Assembly (NCBI RefSeq): GCF_013280595.1
Contig: NZ_JAAATY010000010.1
Coordinates: forward strand, 186,001 to 250,000
Direction of reading: 5' to 3'
From: Kibdelosporangium persicum
GTDB lineage: Bacteria; Actinomycetota; Actinomycetes; Mycobacteriales; Pseudonocardiaceae
DNA length: 64,000 bases
Positions 26,207 to 45,307 of this stretch are shown here, in pieces. Below the pieces are notes generated by a model, which saw only the letters and a list, made by a program, of their open reading frames with translations, was not told the DNA's origin and did no database searches. The position numbers and the translations under genes were made by a program. The stretch's first letter is position 1. Each line of letters starts with the position of its first letter.

Positions 26207-27397
26207 ATGCCCCGCGACCTCGCGATCCTGGGTGGCGAACCGTTCTTCGTCCAGCCCCTGCACGTCGGCCGGCCGAACGTCCCGGACGAGCGGAAGGTGA
26301 TGGAGCGGATCCAGCAGGCGATCGACCGTCGCTGGCTGACCAGCTTCGGCCCGCTGGTCAAGCAGTTCGAGCACGACCTCGCGTTGACCGCGGGCGTCAA
26401 GCACTGCATCGTCACCTGCAACGCGTCGATCGCGTTGCAGGTGCTGATCCGGGCCGGCGGCCTGCGCGGTGAGGTGATCCTGCCGTCGTTCACGTTCATC
26501 GCGACGGCCCACACCCTGTTGTGGGAGGGGATCACGCCGATCTTCTGCGACATCGACGAGGACACCGGGAACATCGACCCGGACCACGCCGCCCGGCTGA
26601 TCACCCCGAAGACCACCGGGATCATGGGCGTGCACCTGTGGGGCCACCCGGCACCCACCGAGCAACTGGCGGACCTGGCCGGCGCACACGGCCTGCGGCT
26701 GTTCTACGACAGCGCGCACGCCATCGGCAGCTCCCGCCTCGGCCGCCCGGTCGGGAACTTCGGGGACGCGGAGGTCTACAGCTTCCACGCCACGAAGTTC
26801 ATCAACTCCTTCGAAGGCGGCGCGATCGTCACCAACGACGACGAGCTCGCCGAGCGAGTGCGTTCCATGCACAACTACGGCCGTGGCGAAGGCGAGTACG
26901 TGTCGTCGATCGGCACCAACGCCAAGATGACCGAGGTAGCGGCGGCGATGGGTATTACCTCACTGGAGAACATGCCGTACCTGATCGACGTCAACCGCGA
27001 ACGTTTCGAGCACTACAGGGCCGGTCTCGCCGGTGTCCCTGGCGTCGAGCTGCGTTGCCCGAGCCGGGAGAACACGGTCAACCACCAGTACATCGTGTTC
27101 GAAGTGGACGAAGCGGAAGCCGGACTGAGCCGGGACGAACTGGTGGCGACGCTTCTGGCGGAGAACGTGCTGGCACGCACCCACTTCCACCCGGGCTGCC
27201 ACCGCACCGAACCCTACGTCCACGACCAAGCCACCTACGCTCCGCTCCCCCTGCCGCACAGTGAGGCACTCAGCGACCGCGTGGTCATGCTGCCGACGGG
27301 TACCGGGATCACGCTGACCGAGGTAGGCCAGGTCTGCGACATCATCCGGCAGGCCGTGGCACAAGCCCCCGCCATCAGAGCCGCCAGCCTCGCCTAG
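26207..27397 (+). CDS. PLP-dependent NDP-4-keto-deoxysugar aminotransferase (SpnR-like)
   Basis: The protein has 396 residues, DegT/DnrJ/EryC1 family, with the PLP lysine intact in SFHATKFINSFEGGAI and the upstream Asp in YDSAHAIGS. Placed after the 2,3-dehydratase, 3-ketoreductase and 3-dehydratase, it should transaminate C-4 of the 2,3,6-trideoxy-4-keto sugar, as SpnR does in forosamine formation. The ATG at 26207 (MPRDLAILGGEPFF) was chosen because family members start shortly before this segment and AGGAG lies upstream; a GTG at 26186 overlapping the previous stop is possible. No N-methyltransferase follows in the operon, so methylation, if any, is encoded elsewhere. Confidence 0.93.
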   Translation: MPRDLAILGGEPFFVQPLHVGRPNVPDERKVMERIQQAIDRRWLTSFGPLVKQFEHDLALTAGVKHCIVTCNASIALQVLIRAGGLRGEVILPSFTFIATAHTLLWEGITPIFCDIDEDTGNIDPDHAARLITPKTTGIMGVHLWGHPAPTEQLADLAGAHGLRLFYDSAHAIGSSRLGRPVGNFGDAEVYSFHATKFINSFEGGAIVTNDDELAERVRSMHNYGRGEGEYVSSIGTNAKMTEVAAAMGITSLENMPYLIDVNRERFEHYRAGLAGVPGVELRCPSRENTVNHQYIVFEVDEAEAGLSRDELVATLLAENVLARTHFHPGCHRTEPYVHDQATYAPLPLPHSEALSDRVVMLPTGTGITLTEVGQVCDIIRQAVAQAPAIRAASLA

Positions 27398-27713
27398 CGT
27401 AGCCAGCAAGGTTCGCGCGGCGAGTTCCTGGGGGCGGCGCGGTTTGACACGGGAACCGCGCAGGCGGCCTCGGAGAGGTAGGCCGGGGACGCCAATGCTC
27501 GAACCCGAAGTTCAGCCGCCGGGCCTCTGGAGCACCGGCAAGTTTTCGGCCGCCCTGACCCGGGTAAAACCGCGCCGCCTCTGGGAGGCTCCCAGCAAAG
27601 GGCGACGCCCGAGGACAGGTGAACGCAGAAGCACCCAACCGGCGATGATGGCCCCGCGTCACACCGCGCCGCATCCCAGGAACAAGCCCCGACGGGAATT
27701 TCAGGCTGCCGCG
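27398..27713. other. Intergenic stretch between convergent operons, no gene seen
   Basis: The stretch from the aminotransferase stop to the tandem repeats carries no open frame with a recognisable domain or ribosome site. Its composition is mixed, and nothing beyond ordinary short repeats is apparent. The tandem repeat and a strong terminator occupy the rest of the gap up to 27862. Confidence 0.6.
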
Positions 27714-27797
27714 AAGGTCGACACGGGGTGCCGCGAAGGTCGACACAGGGTGCCACAAAGGTCGACACAGGGTGCCGCAAAGGTCGACACGGGTCGG
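27714..27797. repeat. 22-bp tandem repeat, three full units and a partial fourth
   Basis: AAGGTCGACAC begins at 27714, 27736, 27758 and 27780, an exact 22 bp period. Each unit continues with (G/A)GGGTGCC(G/A)C and differs at only a few positions; the fourth unit stops after AAGGTCGACACGGGT. The core GTCGAC is palindromic. The array sits between two convergent operons, just before a strong hairpin. There are no unique spacers between units, so it is not a CRISPR array. Confidence 0.9.
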
Positions 27798-27818
27798 TGG
27801 AGGCGTTCCTGCGTGCTT

Positions 27819-27852
27819 GCCCACCTTGGCGTCCCTGCTCGCCAAGGTGGGC
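27819..27852. terminator. Strong bidirectional terminator between convergent operons
   Basis: A perfect 13 bp stem GCCCACCTTGGCG / CGCCAAGGTGGGC with an 8 nt loop, 11 bases from the stop codon of the minus-strand glycosyltransferase gene and downstream of the plus-strand sugar operon. Confidence 0.8.
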
Positions 27853-27862
27853 ATCTCGCTGG

Positions 27863-29146
27863 CTAGGCCCGGCCTCGGTTCAGCCGCGTGAGCTCCTCAA
27901 GTCGCGGAATGATGTCGTGCGGTGTCGGCGCGGCCAGCAGATCCTGCTGGATCTCCCCGGCGTGGTACCGGTACGACGGGTCTTCGAGGATCGTGGCCAG
28001 CTTCGTGCGCAGGGCTTCCGGGGTGAACTCCGCGGGCGCCAAGGTCAGCCCGGCGCCGCGCTGCTCGAACAGCCTGCCGCATTCCGCTTCGTCCCAGAAC
28101 GGGTCCGGGATCACGATGCTCGGCACGCCGTGCGTGACCGCGTTGGTGTGCGTGCCGAAACCCGCCTGGTGCACGATCGCCGAACAGCTCGGCAGCAGTT
28201 CGTTCAGCGGTACGAAGTCCACGACGGTGACGTTGCCGGGGATCTTGGCGGAGTCGAGCTGGCTGGCGTCGAGCGTGGCGATCAGCTCGATGTCCAGTTC
28301 GGCCAACGTGGTCAGCAGCTCCCCGGTGGACACCATCGCCCCGCCGAGCAGTTCCCGCATGGACACGCCCAGCGTCAGGCAGACCCGTGGTTTGTCCGGT
28401 CTGGTGTAGACCCAGCTCGGGATGGTGGTGGGACCGTTGTACGGCACGGCACGCATCGACACCGTGGGAAGCTTGGTGGGCAACGCCATCCAGGACGGCA
28501 TCGGGTCGATGGTCCACTGGCCGGTGAGCAGCTCGGTCGCCATCGACGGCTGGTACTCCACGCCGATCCTGGACAGCCGCCCGGTGAACCAGTCGGTCAA
28601 CGGATCGTCCTGCTGCTCCGGCGGTTGCCGGTCGTACAGCTGCCGGAAGTCGTCGTACAGCCGGTTGACGTAGTCCAGCCCGAACAGCAGCCGGGCGTGC
28701 GCCGCCCCGCTGGCGATGGCGGCGATCGGCCCAGCGAAGGTCAGGGCGTCCCAGACGACCAAATCCGGTTGCCACGCGCACGCGAACTTCACCATGTCGT
28801 CCACAAAGGACTGGTCGGCGAGGAACTCGTACCGGACGCCGCATGCGAGGGTGAACTCGCCGAGCACGTGGTCCCAGCCCTGGCGCAGCTGCTCCTCGTG
28901 CGGCGCCGACAGGCCACGGCTGAGCACCTCCTGGTTCCAGGTGCCCTTGCCCTGCCAGGATCCGCCCATGTCCAGCGCGTTGCCCACGGCCACGGCAGGC
29001 AGTCCGGTCGACGTGATCATGTCGACCAGGTCCGGATGCCCGGCGACGTAGACCTCGTGACCGGCCGCCCGCATGGCCCATGCCAGCGACACCACGTTGT
29101 ACATGTGTGCCTTGGACGCGAACACCGTGAACAGAACCCGCATCAT
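27863..29146 (-). CDS. Glycosyltransferase, EryCIII/DesVII family (intact)
   Basis: The protein has about 427 residues, full length for macrolide glycosyltransferases that need a P450-like activator. The N-terminal segment ASKAHMYNVVSLAWAMRAAGHEV carries the putative catalytic His. DLVVWDALTFAG follows mid-domain, and the C-terminal donor site reads HQAGFGTHTNAVTHGVPSIVIPDPFWDEAE. It is the only one of the three glycosyltransferase-like proteins here with all of these. The start codons ATGATG overlap the stop of the activator gene (29143-29146), so the two are co-translated. It probably transfers the TDP-aminodeoxyhexose made by the 22556-27397 operon; the acceptor position and the choice of sugar are not readable. 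It is the last gene of the operon that begins with the terminal PKS. Confidence 0.93.
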   Translation of the reverse strand: MMRVLFTVFASKAHMYNVVSLAWAMRAAGHEVYVAGHPDLVDMITSTGLPAVAVGNALDMGGSWQGKGTWNQEVLSRGLSAPHEEQLRQGWDHVLGEFTLACGVRYEFLADQSFVDDMVKFACAWQPDLVVWDALTFAGPIAAIASGAAHARLLFGLDYVNRLYDDFRQLYDRQPPEQQDDPLTDWFTGRLSRIGVEYQPSMATELLTGQWTIDPMPSWMALPTKLPTVSMRAVPYNGPTTIPSWVYTRPDKPRVCLTLGVSMRELLGGAMVSTGELLTTLAELDIELIATLDASQLDSAKIPGNVTVVDFVPLNELLPSCSAIVHQAGFGTHTNAVTHGVPSIVIPDPFWDEAECGRLFEQRGAGLTLAPAEFTPEALRTKLATILEDPSYRYHAGEIQQDLLAAPTPHDIIPRLEELTRLNRGRA

Positions 29147-30432
29147 CCACCCGCCTTCACAGGGCAACGCGCCATCGAACCGGCTACCGGCGACCGCATG
29201 TACCGCACCACGTCTCCTGCCATGTCCAATCGGGACACTCCGGTGACGAGCGCACGAGTCGCCTCGGCGGCCAGCACCCGCACGACCGGGGCGACGAACC
29301 GCGTCGGCAGGTCATCCAATGTCAGGTGCGCCGCGGGATCGGTTCTGGTGATCCGGAACGTGCCGGGGTCGGCGAACACCTCGGGGTCCCGGTTGGCCCC
29401 GTCGAGCAGCACGACGACCTGATCGCCCGCGTTGACCCGGAGCCCGGCCACCTCGGCGTCCTCGCCGGCGATCCGGCTGGCGATCCGGACCGGCGGGTCG
29501 TACCGCAGGGTCTCCTCCACGGCCGCACCGGCGAGCGACGGGTCGGCCCGCACGAGGTCCCACTGGTCCGGCCGACGGTGCAACGCGAGGACCGTGTCGC
29601 AGATCAGGTTCGAGGCCACGTGGGTGCCGACCACCATCGTCAACAGGCAGGCCGACAGCACGTCCACGGTGGACTGTTCGGTTCCGTTCACCCGGCGCAA
29701 CACCTCGTCGGCCAACTGGCGGCCGTCGAGCAGTTCGACGAGCATGGCCTTGATGCCGTCGAACGAGGCGATCAGCCGGCGTGTCGCCGCCAAGGTCGGC
29801 GGGCACAGCAGGGCGTCCAGCACCGGAACGGTGCCCATGACCAGTTCGGCGAACCGCGGCCGGGTCTCCACCGGCAATCCGATCAGGTCGGCGAGCGCGG
29901 TGATCACGCCCGGCCGGGCGAAGCCGGTCATCAGATCGAACTCGCCGCCGAGGTCCCCGGCGCGCTCGGCGAAGACGCCGGCGACCTGCCCGCGGCGCAG
30001 GTTCACCGCGGCCGGGCCGAAAACCGGGTCGGTGAGCTGGTGCAGCCGGTCGTGGTCGTCGTGGTCCAGGCCGAACGTGGTGTCGTCGACCGCGAGCACG
30101 TGTTTCGGTGTCGTCGCGGCGTCGAGGGTGAAGATCCGCTTGCGGCGACGGGCATCCCGGGCGTGCCGTCTGGTCAGCCGCCGGTCGGACAGGATGGCGG
30201 TCCCGGCCGGGTGCGAGACCGTGACCCACACGTCGATGTCGCTCTGGCGCAATGCCGGTTGACCGCGCATGGCCTCGTACAGGGAATGCGGGTCGATGCC
30301 TTGTGCACGAAGGAGAAGGGCAAGAGGCACGCCGCGGTCGCCGTTCATCCAGTGCACGCCGCGCACCGTGAGCAGGTGCCGGGCGAGGTCGCTGTCGGAG
30401 AAGAGTCTCGGGTCGATCTGGTTCCTGGTCAC
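29143..30432 (-). CDS. P450-like glycosyltransferase activator (EryCII/DesVIII family)
   Basis: The protein has 429 residues from the GTG at 30432, with the cytochrome P450 fold but no heme ligand. The ExxR motif is kept (EETLRYDPPV), whereas the heme-binding loop with its Cys is gone; the corresponding region reads HLTLDDLPTRFVAPVVRVLAAEA. Such proteins bind and stabilise their cognate EryCIII/DesVII glycosyltransferase rather than oxidising anything. The GTG overlaps the stop of the upstream GT-like gene (GTGA), and its stop overlaps the start of the intact glycosyltransferase gene, so all three are made from one coupled message. The short distance to the intact glycosyltransferase gene makes that protein the expected partner. 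Confidence 0.92.
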   Translation of the reverse strand: MTRNQIDPRLFSDSDLARHLLTVRGVHWMNGDRGVPLALLLRAQGIDPHSLYEAMRGQPALRQSDIDVWVTVSHPAGTAILSDRRLTRRHARDARRRKRIFTLDAATTPKHVLAVDDTTFGLDHDDHDRLHQLTDPVFGPAAVNLRRGQVAGVFAERAGDLGGEFDLMTGFARPGVITALADLIGLPVETRPRFAELVMGTVPVLDALLCPPTLAATRRLIASFDGIKAMLVELLDGRQLADEVLRRVNGTEQSTVDVLSACLLTMVVGTHVASNLICDTVLALHRRPDQWDLVRADPSLAGAAVEETLRYDPPVRIASRIAGEDAEVAGLRVNAGDQVVVLLDGANRDPEVFADPGTFRITRTDPAAHLTLDDLPTRFVAPVVRVLAAEATRALVTGVSRLDMAGDVVRYMRSPVAGSMARCPVKAGG

Positions 30433-31406
30433 GCGAGCCCCACCAGTTCCGGCACGATGTCCTGTGGGCTGGGCCTGCCCAGCATCTCCGCGCGCAGCGC
30501 CGCCGCACCGTCCTTGATGGACTCGTCGGCGAGCAGTCTGGCGACTTGTCCCGGCAACGACTCCGCGTCCGCCGCCAGGCCCGCGCCGCATTTCTCGATC
30601 TCGGTCATGTCACCAGCCATCCCCAGTTGCGGTACGCCGTGCACGACCGCGGTACTGATCGCTTTCATGTCGCCGTCGTGGACCACCGCGGAACACCCGG
30701 GCAGCAGGACGTTCAGCGAGAGGTGGTCCAGCAGCCGGATGTTGTCCGCGATCCGCGCCTCCGGCGGAATCCGCCGGGTGTCGAGCGTCGCGATCACGTC
30801 GACGTCCAGGTTCGCCAAGGCGGCGAACACGGCCGTGCTGGCGGACGGCCGCTCCAGTGCGACGGCGACTCTCGGGCGCCGTGGTTTTTTCTGCAGCCAG
30901 GCGGGATACACCGCGACGCCGTCGTAAGGCACATAACGAACGGGCCGGTAACCGACATCGACCGGAAAGCGGAAACAGGCGGGTGTGGGGTCGACCGTCG
31001 CGTGCCCCAGCACGAACTCGCCCAGCCGGTCCGCGAACGGATGCTCCCGTGACTGCTGCCACCTCGGCCCGGCATTATCCGGCGTGGACAGTACACGGAC
31101 GTGCGGCACGCCGAGCGACGTCGCCGCGAGCGGTCCTTCGAACGTGTCCGCGTCCCACACCACCAGGTCCGGCCGCCACACCTTGGCGAACTCGACCAGA
31201 TCGGCGAGCATGTGGTCGTTCACCGGCGCCGACACCGGCTCGCCGCCTGTTTCCACGGCGGTCAGGCCGCTCCGTTTCGTCACGGGCGCGAGGCCAGGCA
31301 GGCTGGCGACGCATAGTTCGTGACCGGTGGTGCGCAGGGCCCACCCGAGCGGTACCAGGTTGTACAGCCGGGCGGGCACGGCGGCGGTCGTGACAAGAAC
31401 GCGCAT
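30429..31406 (-). CDS. Second compact glycosyltransferase-like protein, probably non-catalytic
   Basis: The protein has 325 residues from the ATG at 31406, preceded by GAGAGG. It resembles the protein at 22273 more than the intact enzyme at 29146. The N-terminal segment VPARLYNLVPLGWALRTTGHEL has Arg where the intact enzyme has the putative catalytic His. The donor site is reduced to VVHDGDMKAISTAVVHGVPQLGMAGDM, and the PDPFWDE-type block is absent. It still has DLVVWDADTFEG and the C-terminal family ending PSPQDIVPEL. It is translated in overlap with the P450-like activator. A scaffold or chaperone role for a catalytic glycosyltransferase is the likeliest reading. Confidence 0.85.
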   Translation of the reverse strand: MRVLVTTAAVPARLYNLVPLGWALRTTGHELCVASLPGLAPVTKRSGLTAVETGGEPVSAPVNDHMLADLVEFAKVWRPDLVVWDADTFEGPLAATSLGVPHVRVLSTPDNAGPRWQQSREHPFADRLGEFVLGHATVDPTPACFRFPVDVGYRPVRYVPYDGVAVYPAWLQKKPRRPRVAVALERPSASTAVFAALANLDVDVIATLDTRRIPPEARIADNIRLLDHLSLNVLLPGCSAVVHDGDMKAISTAVVHGVPQLGMAGDMTEIEKCGAGLAADAESLPGQVARLLADESIKDGAAALRAEMLGRPSPQDIVPELVGLA

Positions 31407-31482
31407 GAAGCCTCTCTCAGACGGTGGCCGGCCACCCCTGTCCCGGGGCGGCCGACCCCTGTTGCGCCGATCGGCCTGACGG

Positions 31483-42729
<11,247 letters not shown>

Positions 42730-42847
42730 GCCCACGTAACCCTCGCGTTTGCCGTCGCGGACCCGCTCGCGCGCGCCGGCGATTTTTCGGAAATCTCGGC
42801 GAAACCGCACGACTCAACCGCGTCAGTTGGTTGTATTCCAGCGAGCC

Positions 42848-42882
42848 ACATTACGAGCGCGGGCACCGCACACCCACCCCTA
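42848..42882 (-). promoter_or_regulatory. TAGGGG-type promoter for the terminal PKS/glycosyltransferase operon
   Basis: On the minus strand: TAGGGG (42882-42877), -35 TGGGTG (42876-42871), a 17 bp spacer, -10 TAATGT (42853-42848). A second box, AGGGGT (42903-42898), lies 21 bp upstream. The predicted leader is about 112 nt. Confidence 0.72.
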
Positions 42883-42939
42883 GCCGGTCCCCCGGCACCC
42901 CTGGAGCGCATCCGGCGGCTCGCCGCCCGCCGGAGCCGC

Positions 42940-42974
42940 TAGGGGTTGTCGGCCCATTGGGCGGCTGGCACATT
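42940..42974 (+). promoter_or_regulatory. TAGGGG-type promoter for the methoxymalonyl-ACP operon
   Basis: TAGGGG (42940-42945) abuts -35 TTGTCG (42946-42951). A 17 bp spacer leads to -10 CACATT (42969-42974), within the block CTGGCACATTC shared with the thioesterase promoter. The whole 42730-43037 gap is accounted for by this divergent promoter pair and the two leaders. Confidence 0.7.
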
Positions 42975-43037
42975 CGTGCCCTGAATGCGGGGCGCACCCA
43001 TTTCGGAAATCGGCCCGCCGGGAACCATGGAGCTCGA

Positions 43038-43904
43038 GTGACGACCGATCAGCAGTTCCACCGAATCGCGGTACTGGGTGCCGGAGTCATGGGATCCGGA
43101 ATCACCACACTGGCCCTCGGCAGTGGTGTGTCCGTCGACCTGGTCGACGTCGACACCCGGACCCTGGACCGGGCCCGGTCCGGCATCCGCACCCAGTTGC
43201 GGCACGCGCAGTTGCTCGGCGCCCTGCCCGGCGACCGGCCACAGGGCGAGCTGACCACCAGCGTCTCGATGTCCGGGCTGGCGCACGCGGACGCGGTGAT
43301 CGAGGCGATCACCGAGGACGCCGGGCTCAAGGCCAAGGTGCTCGGCGAGGTGTCCGAACTGGTCCGTCCGGGCACGCCGGTCATCTCCAACACGTCGGGC
43401 ATCCCGATCGACGAGCTCGCCGGGGCGGTGCGGCGCCCGGAAGACCTGCTGGGCACGCACTTCATGAACCCGACGTACCTGATCTCCATGGTCGAGGTGA
43501 TCCGGGGCCCGCGCACCGGTGACGCCGTGCTGGCCGCGACCCAGGCCCTGCTGACGACGCTGCGCCGCAAGGCCGTGGTGGTACGCGACGCGCCCGGGTT
43601 CGTCACCAGCCGGCTGCTGCATCCGATGATCAACGACGCCGCACGGATCGTCGCCGAGGGAACGGCGACGGTGGAGGACGTCGACACCCTGATGCAGGGG
43701 TGCCTCGGTCACCCCACCGGACCGCTGCGCACGGCCGACCTCATCGGCATCGACAACCTCGTCGACGCCCTCGACGCACTGTACGAACGCACGGGCGAGA
43801 AGCGGAACAGCCCGTGCGAACTCCTGCGCGAGAAGGTGCGCGCGGGTGAACTCGGTCGTAAGTCCGGCCGGGGTTTCTACGACTACGGAGAAGGTATCTC
43901 GTGA
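43038..43904 (+). CDS. fkbK: 3-hydroxyacyl-ACP/CoA dehydrogenase for methoxymalonyl-ACP (FkbK-like)
   Basis: The protein has 288 residues from the GTG at 43038, which has GGAG five bases upstream. The N-terminal NAD fold (IAVLGAGVMGSGITTLAL) and the C-terminal helical domain of the 3-hydroxyacyl-CoA dehydrogenase family are complete, with SNTSGIPIDEL and GTHFMNPTYLISMVEVI. In the methoxymalonyl pathway it oxidises the ACP-bound hydroxyl group of the glyceryl unit. It is the first of four overlapping genes and ends in a GTGA overlap with the ACP gene. The symbol follows the FK520-type naming; it is an orthologue by context and family, not by a database match. Confidence 0.93.
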   Translation: MTTDQQFHRIAVLGAGVMGSGITTLALGSGVSVDLVDVDTRTLDRARSGIRTQLRHAQLLGALPGDRPQGELTTSVSMSGLAHADAVIEAITEDAGLKAKVLGEVSELVRPGTPVISNTSGIPIDELAGAVRRPEDLLGTHFMNPTYLISMVEVIRGPRTGDAVLAATQALLTTLRRKAVVVRDAPGFVTSRLLHPMINDAARIVAEGTATVEDVDTLMQGCLGHPTGPLRTADLIGIDNLVDALDALYERTGEKRNSPCELLREKVRAGELGRKSGRGFYDYGEGIS

Positions 43905-44191
43905 CGATCAACGAGGCCGCCACGCCGGCGCTGGCGGCGCAGATCCAGGCCGGGCTGCTGGCCTTCCTCGAGGCCAAGACGAAGCAGGTCGTCGCGCCCG
44001 GCCAGGACATCTTCGGCACCGGGCTGGCCACGTCCATGTTCGCGCTCGAACTGGTGGTCCACCTCGAAGGCACCTACGGCATCGAGATCGCCGGTCCGGA
44101 CCTGCGGCTGGAGCACTTCCGGACGGTCGAGAAGATGACGGCGCTGACGCTGCGGCTGAAGGCCGAAGCCGAGTCGACCGACAGTGCCTGA
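43901..44191 (+). CDS. fkbJ: Discrete acyl carrier protein for methoxymalonyl-ACP (FkbJ-like)
   Basis: The protein has 96 residues from GTG 43901, overlapping the preceding stop. The carrier motif is divergent (FGTGLATSMFALELVVHLE), with Ser42 of ATSMFALEL as the phosphopantetheine site in place of the usual DSL. This divergence is what is seen in the dedicated carriers that hold the glyceryl-derived unit while it is oxidised and methylated, before the AT of the PKS takes it. It overlaps the next gene by eight bases. Confidence 0.92.
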   Translation: MTINEAATPALAAQIQAGLLAFLEAKTKQVVAPGQDIFGTGLATSMFALELVVHLEGTYGIEIAGPDLRLEHFRTVEKMTALTLRLKAEAESTDSA

Positions 44192-45293
44192 CCAGCTCGC
44201 GGACGAACGTGCCCTGATCACCGGTCTCGTCGACGGCAACGCCGGGCGATGGGACCTCGACGGGCTGATTCCTGAAGACCTGCTGCGCGACCTTGGCGCA
44301 CGCGGGTTGTTGTGCGCGCAGGTCAAGCCGTCCTACGGCGGCCTCGGACTCGACAGCGCGACAAACGGTGAGCTGACCGCGCACACCGGCAGTCTCTGCA
44401 GTTCGCTCCGCAGTGTGCAGACGTCCCAGGGAATGGCCGCGTGGGCGATCTCGCGGCTCGGCGACGCGGACCAGCGCCGCACCCACCTGCGCGCTCTCAC
44501 GAGCGGTCAGCTCGCGGCGGTGGCGTTCAGCGAACAGGACGCCGGCAGCGACCTTTCCGCGATGAGCACCCGAATCCAGCGAAGTGGCGACTCCGTCGTC
44601 GTCGACGGCGCGAAGAAGTGGATCACCGCGGCGCGGTACGCGGACCTGCTGGTCGTGTTCGGCCAGTACGAGGACAGCGCCGCCGCCGTGGTCGTGCCGC
44701 GCTCGGCTCCAGGCGTCACCGTCGACGTCATCGCCGACCCGCTCGGCTGCCGCGCGGCGGGCCACGCCAACGTCCGGCTCGACTCGGTCCGGCTGCCCGC
44801 CGCCAGTCTGCTCGGCGGCGGCGGACACCCCCTATCGCTTCTGGTCACCACCGCGTTGACCTACGGCCGGATGTCGGTCGCGTGGGGTTGCGTCGGGATT
44901 CTGCGGGCCTGCCTGCGTGCGGCTGTCCGGCATGCGTCGTCCCGCAAGCAGTTCGGTACGCCGCTCACCGGGCATCAGCTCGTCGCGCGGCATCTCGCCG
45001 ATCTGTTCGTGGCGGAACAGGGCGCGACCCGCGCGTGCGAGCACGCAAGTCGTTGCTGGGACAGCAAATCACCCGAAGTCGCGACCGCGGCCGTGCTGGC
45101 CAAGTACGTGAGTTCACGCAACGCGGCGACCGCCGCGGCGTCCGCGGTCCAGGTGCTCGCGTCGGCCGCCGCCCAGGACGGGCACGTGGTCGCCAGGGCG
45201 TACCGGGACGCGAAGCTGATGGAAATCATCGAGGGCAGCACCGAGATCTGCCAGCTGGTGCTGGCCGAACACGCTGTCACCACCACCCTGTAG
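44184..45293 (+). CDS. fkbI: Acyl-CoA/ACP dehydrogenase for methoxymalonyl-ACP (FkbI-like)
   Basis: The protein has 369 residues of the flavin-dependent acyl-CoA dehydrogenase family: FSEQDAGSDLSAMSTR and KKWITAARYADLLVVFG in the flavin-binding core, RKQFGTPLTGHQLVARHLAD in the C-terminal helices, and the catalytic Glu region IIEGSTEICQLVLAE. In this pathway it carries out an oxidation on the ACP-linked three-carbon unit leading to the hydroxymalonyl stage. The GTG start overlaps the end of the ACP gene, and it is followed 14 bases later by the FkbH-like gene. Confidence 0.93.
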   Translation: MPDQLADERALITGLVDGNAGRWDLDGLIPEDLLRDLGARGLLCAQVKPSYGGLGLDSATNGELTAHTGSLCSSLRSVQTSQGMAAWAISRLGDADQRRTHLRALTSGQLAAVAFSEQDAGSDLSAMSTRIQRSGDSVVVDGAKKWITAARYADLLVVFGQYEDSAAAVVVPRSAPGVTVDVIADPLGCRAAGHANVRLDSVRLPAASLLGGGGHPLSLLVTTALTYGRMSVAWGCVGILRACLRAAVRHASSRKQFGTPLTGHQLVARHLADLFVAEQGATRACEHASRCWDSKSPEVATAAVLAKYVSSRNAATAAASAVQVLASAAAQDGHVVARAYRDAKLMEIIEGSTEICQLVLAEHAVTTTL

Positions 45294-45307
45294 CTCATGG
45301 AGGACTC

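Noticed and set aside
27714-27797. Tandem repeats considered as a CRISPR array
   Set aside because: Units are directly adjacent with no unique spacers, and there are no cas genes.
27728-29422. A 564-codon plus-strand frame opposite the glycosyltransferase
   Set aside because: Shadow frame; the minus-strand product has family motifs and coupled start codons.
29143-30432. Cytochrome P450 monooxygenase
   Set aside because: The heme-binding Cys loop is absent, so it is assigned to the EryCII/DesVIII activator family instead.
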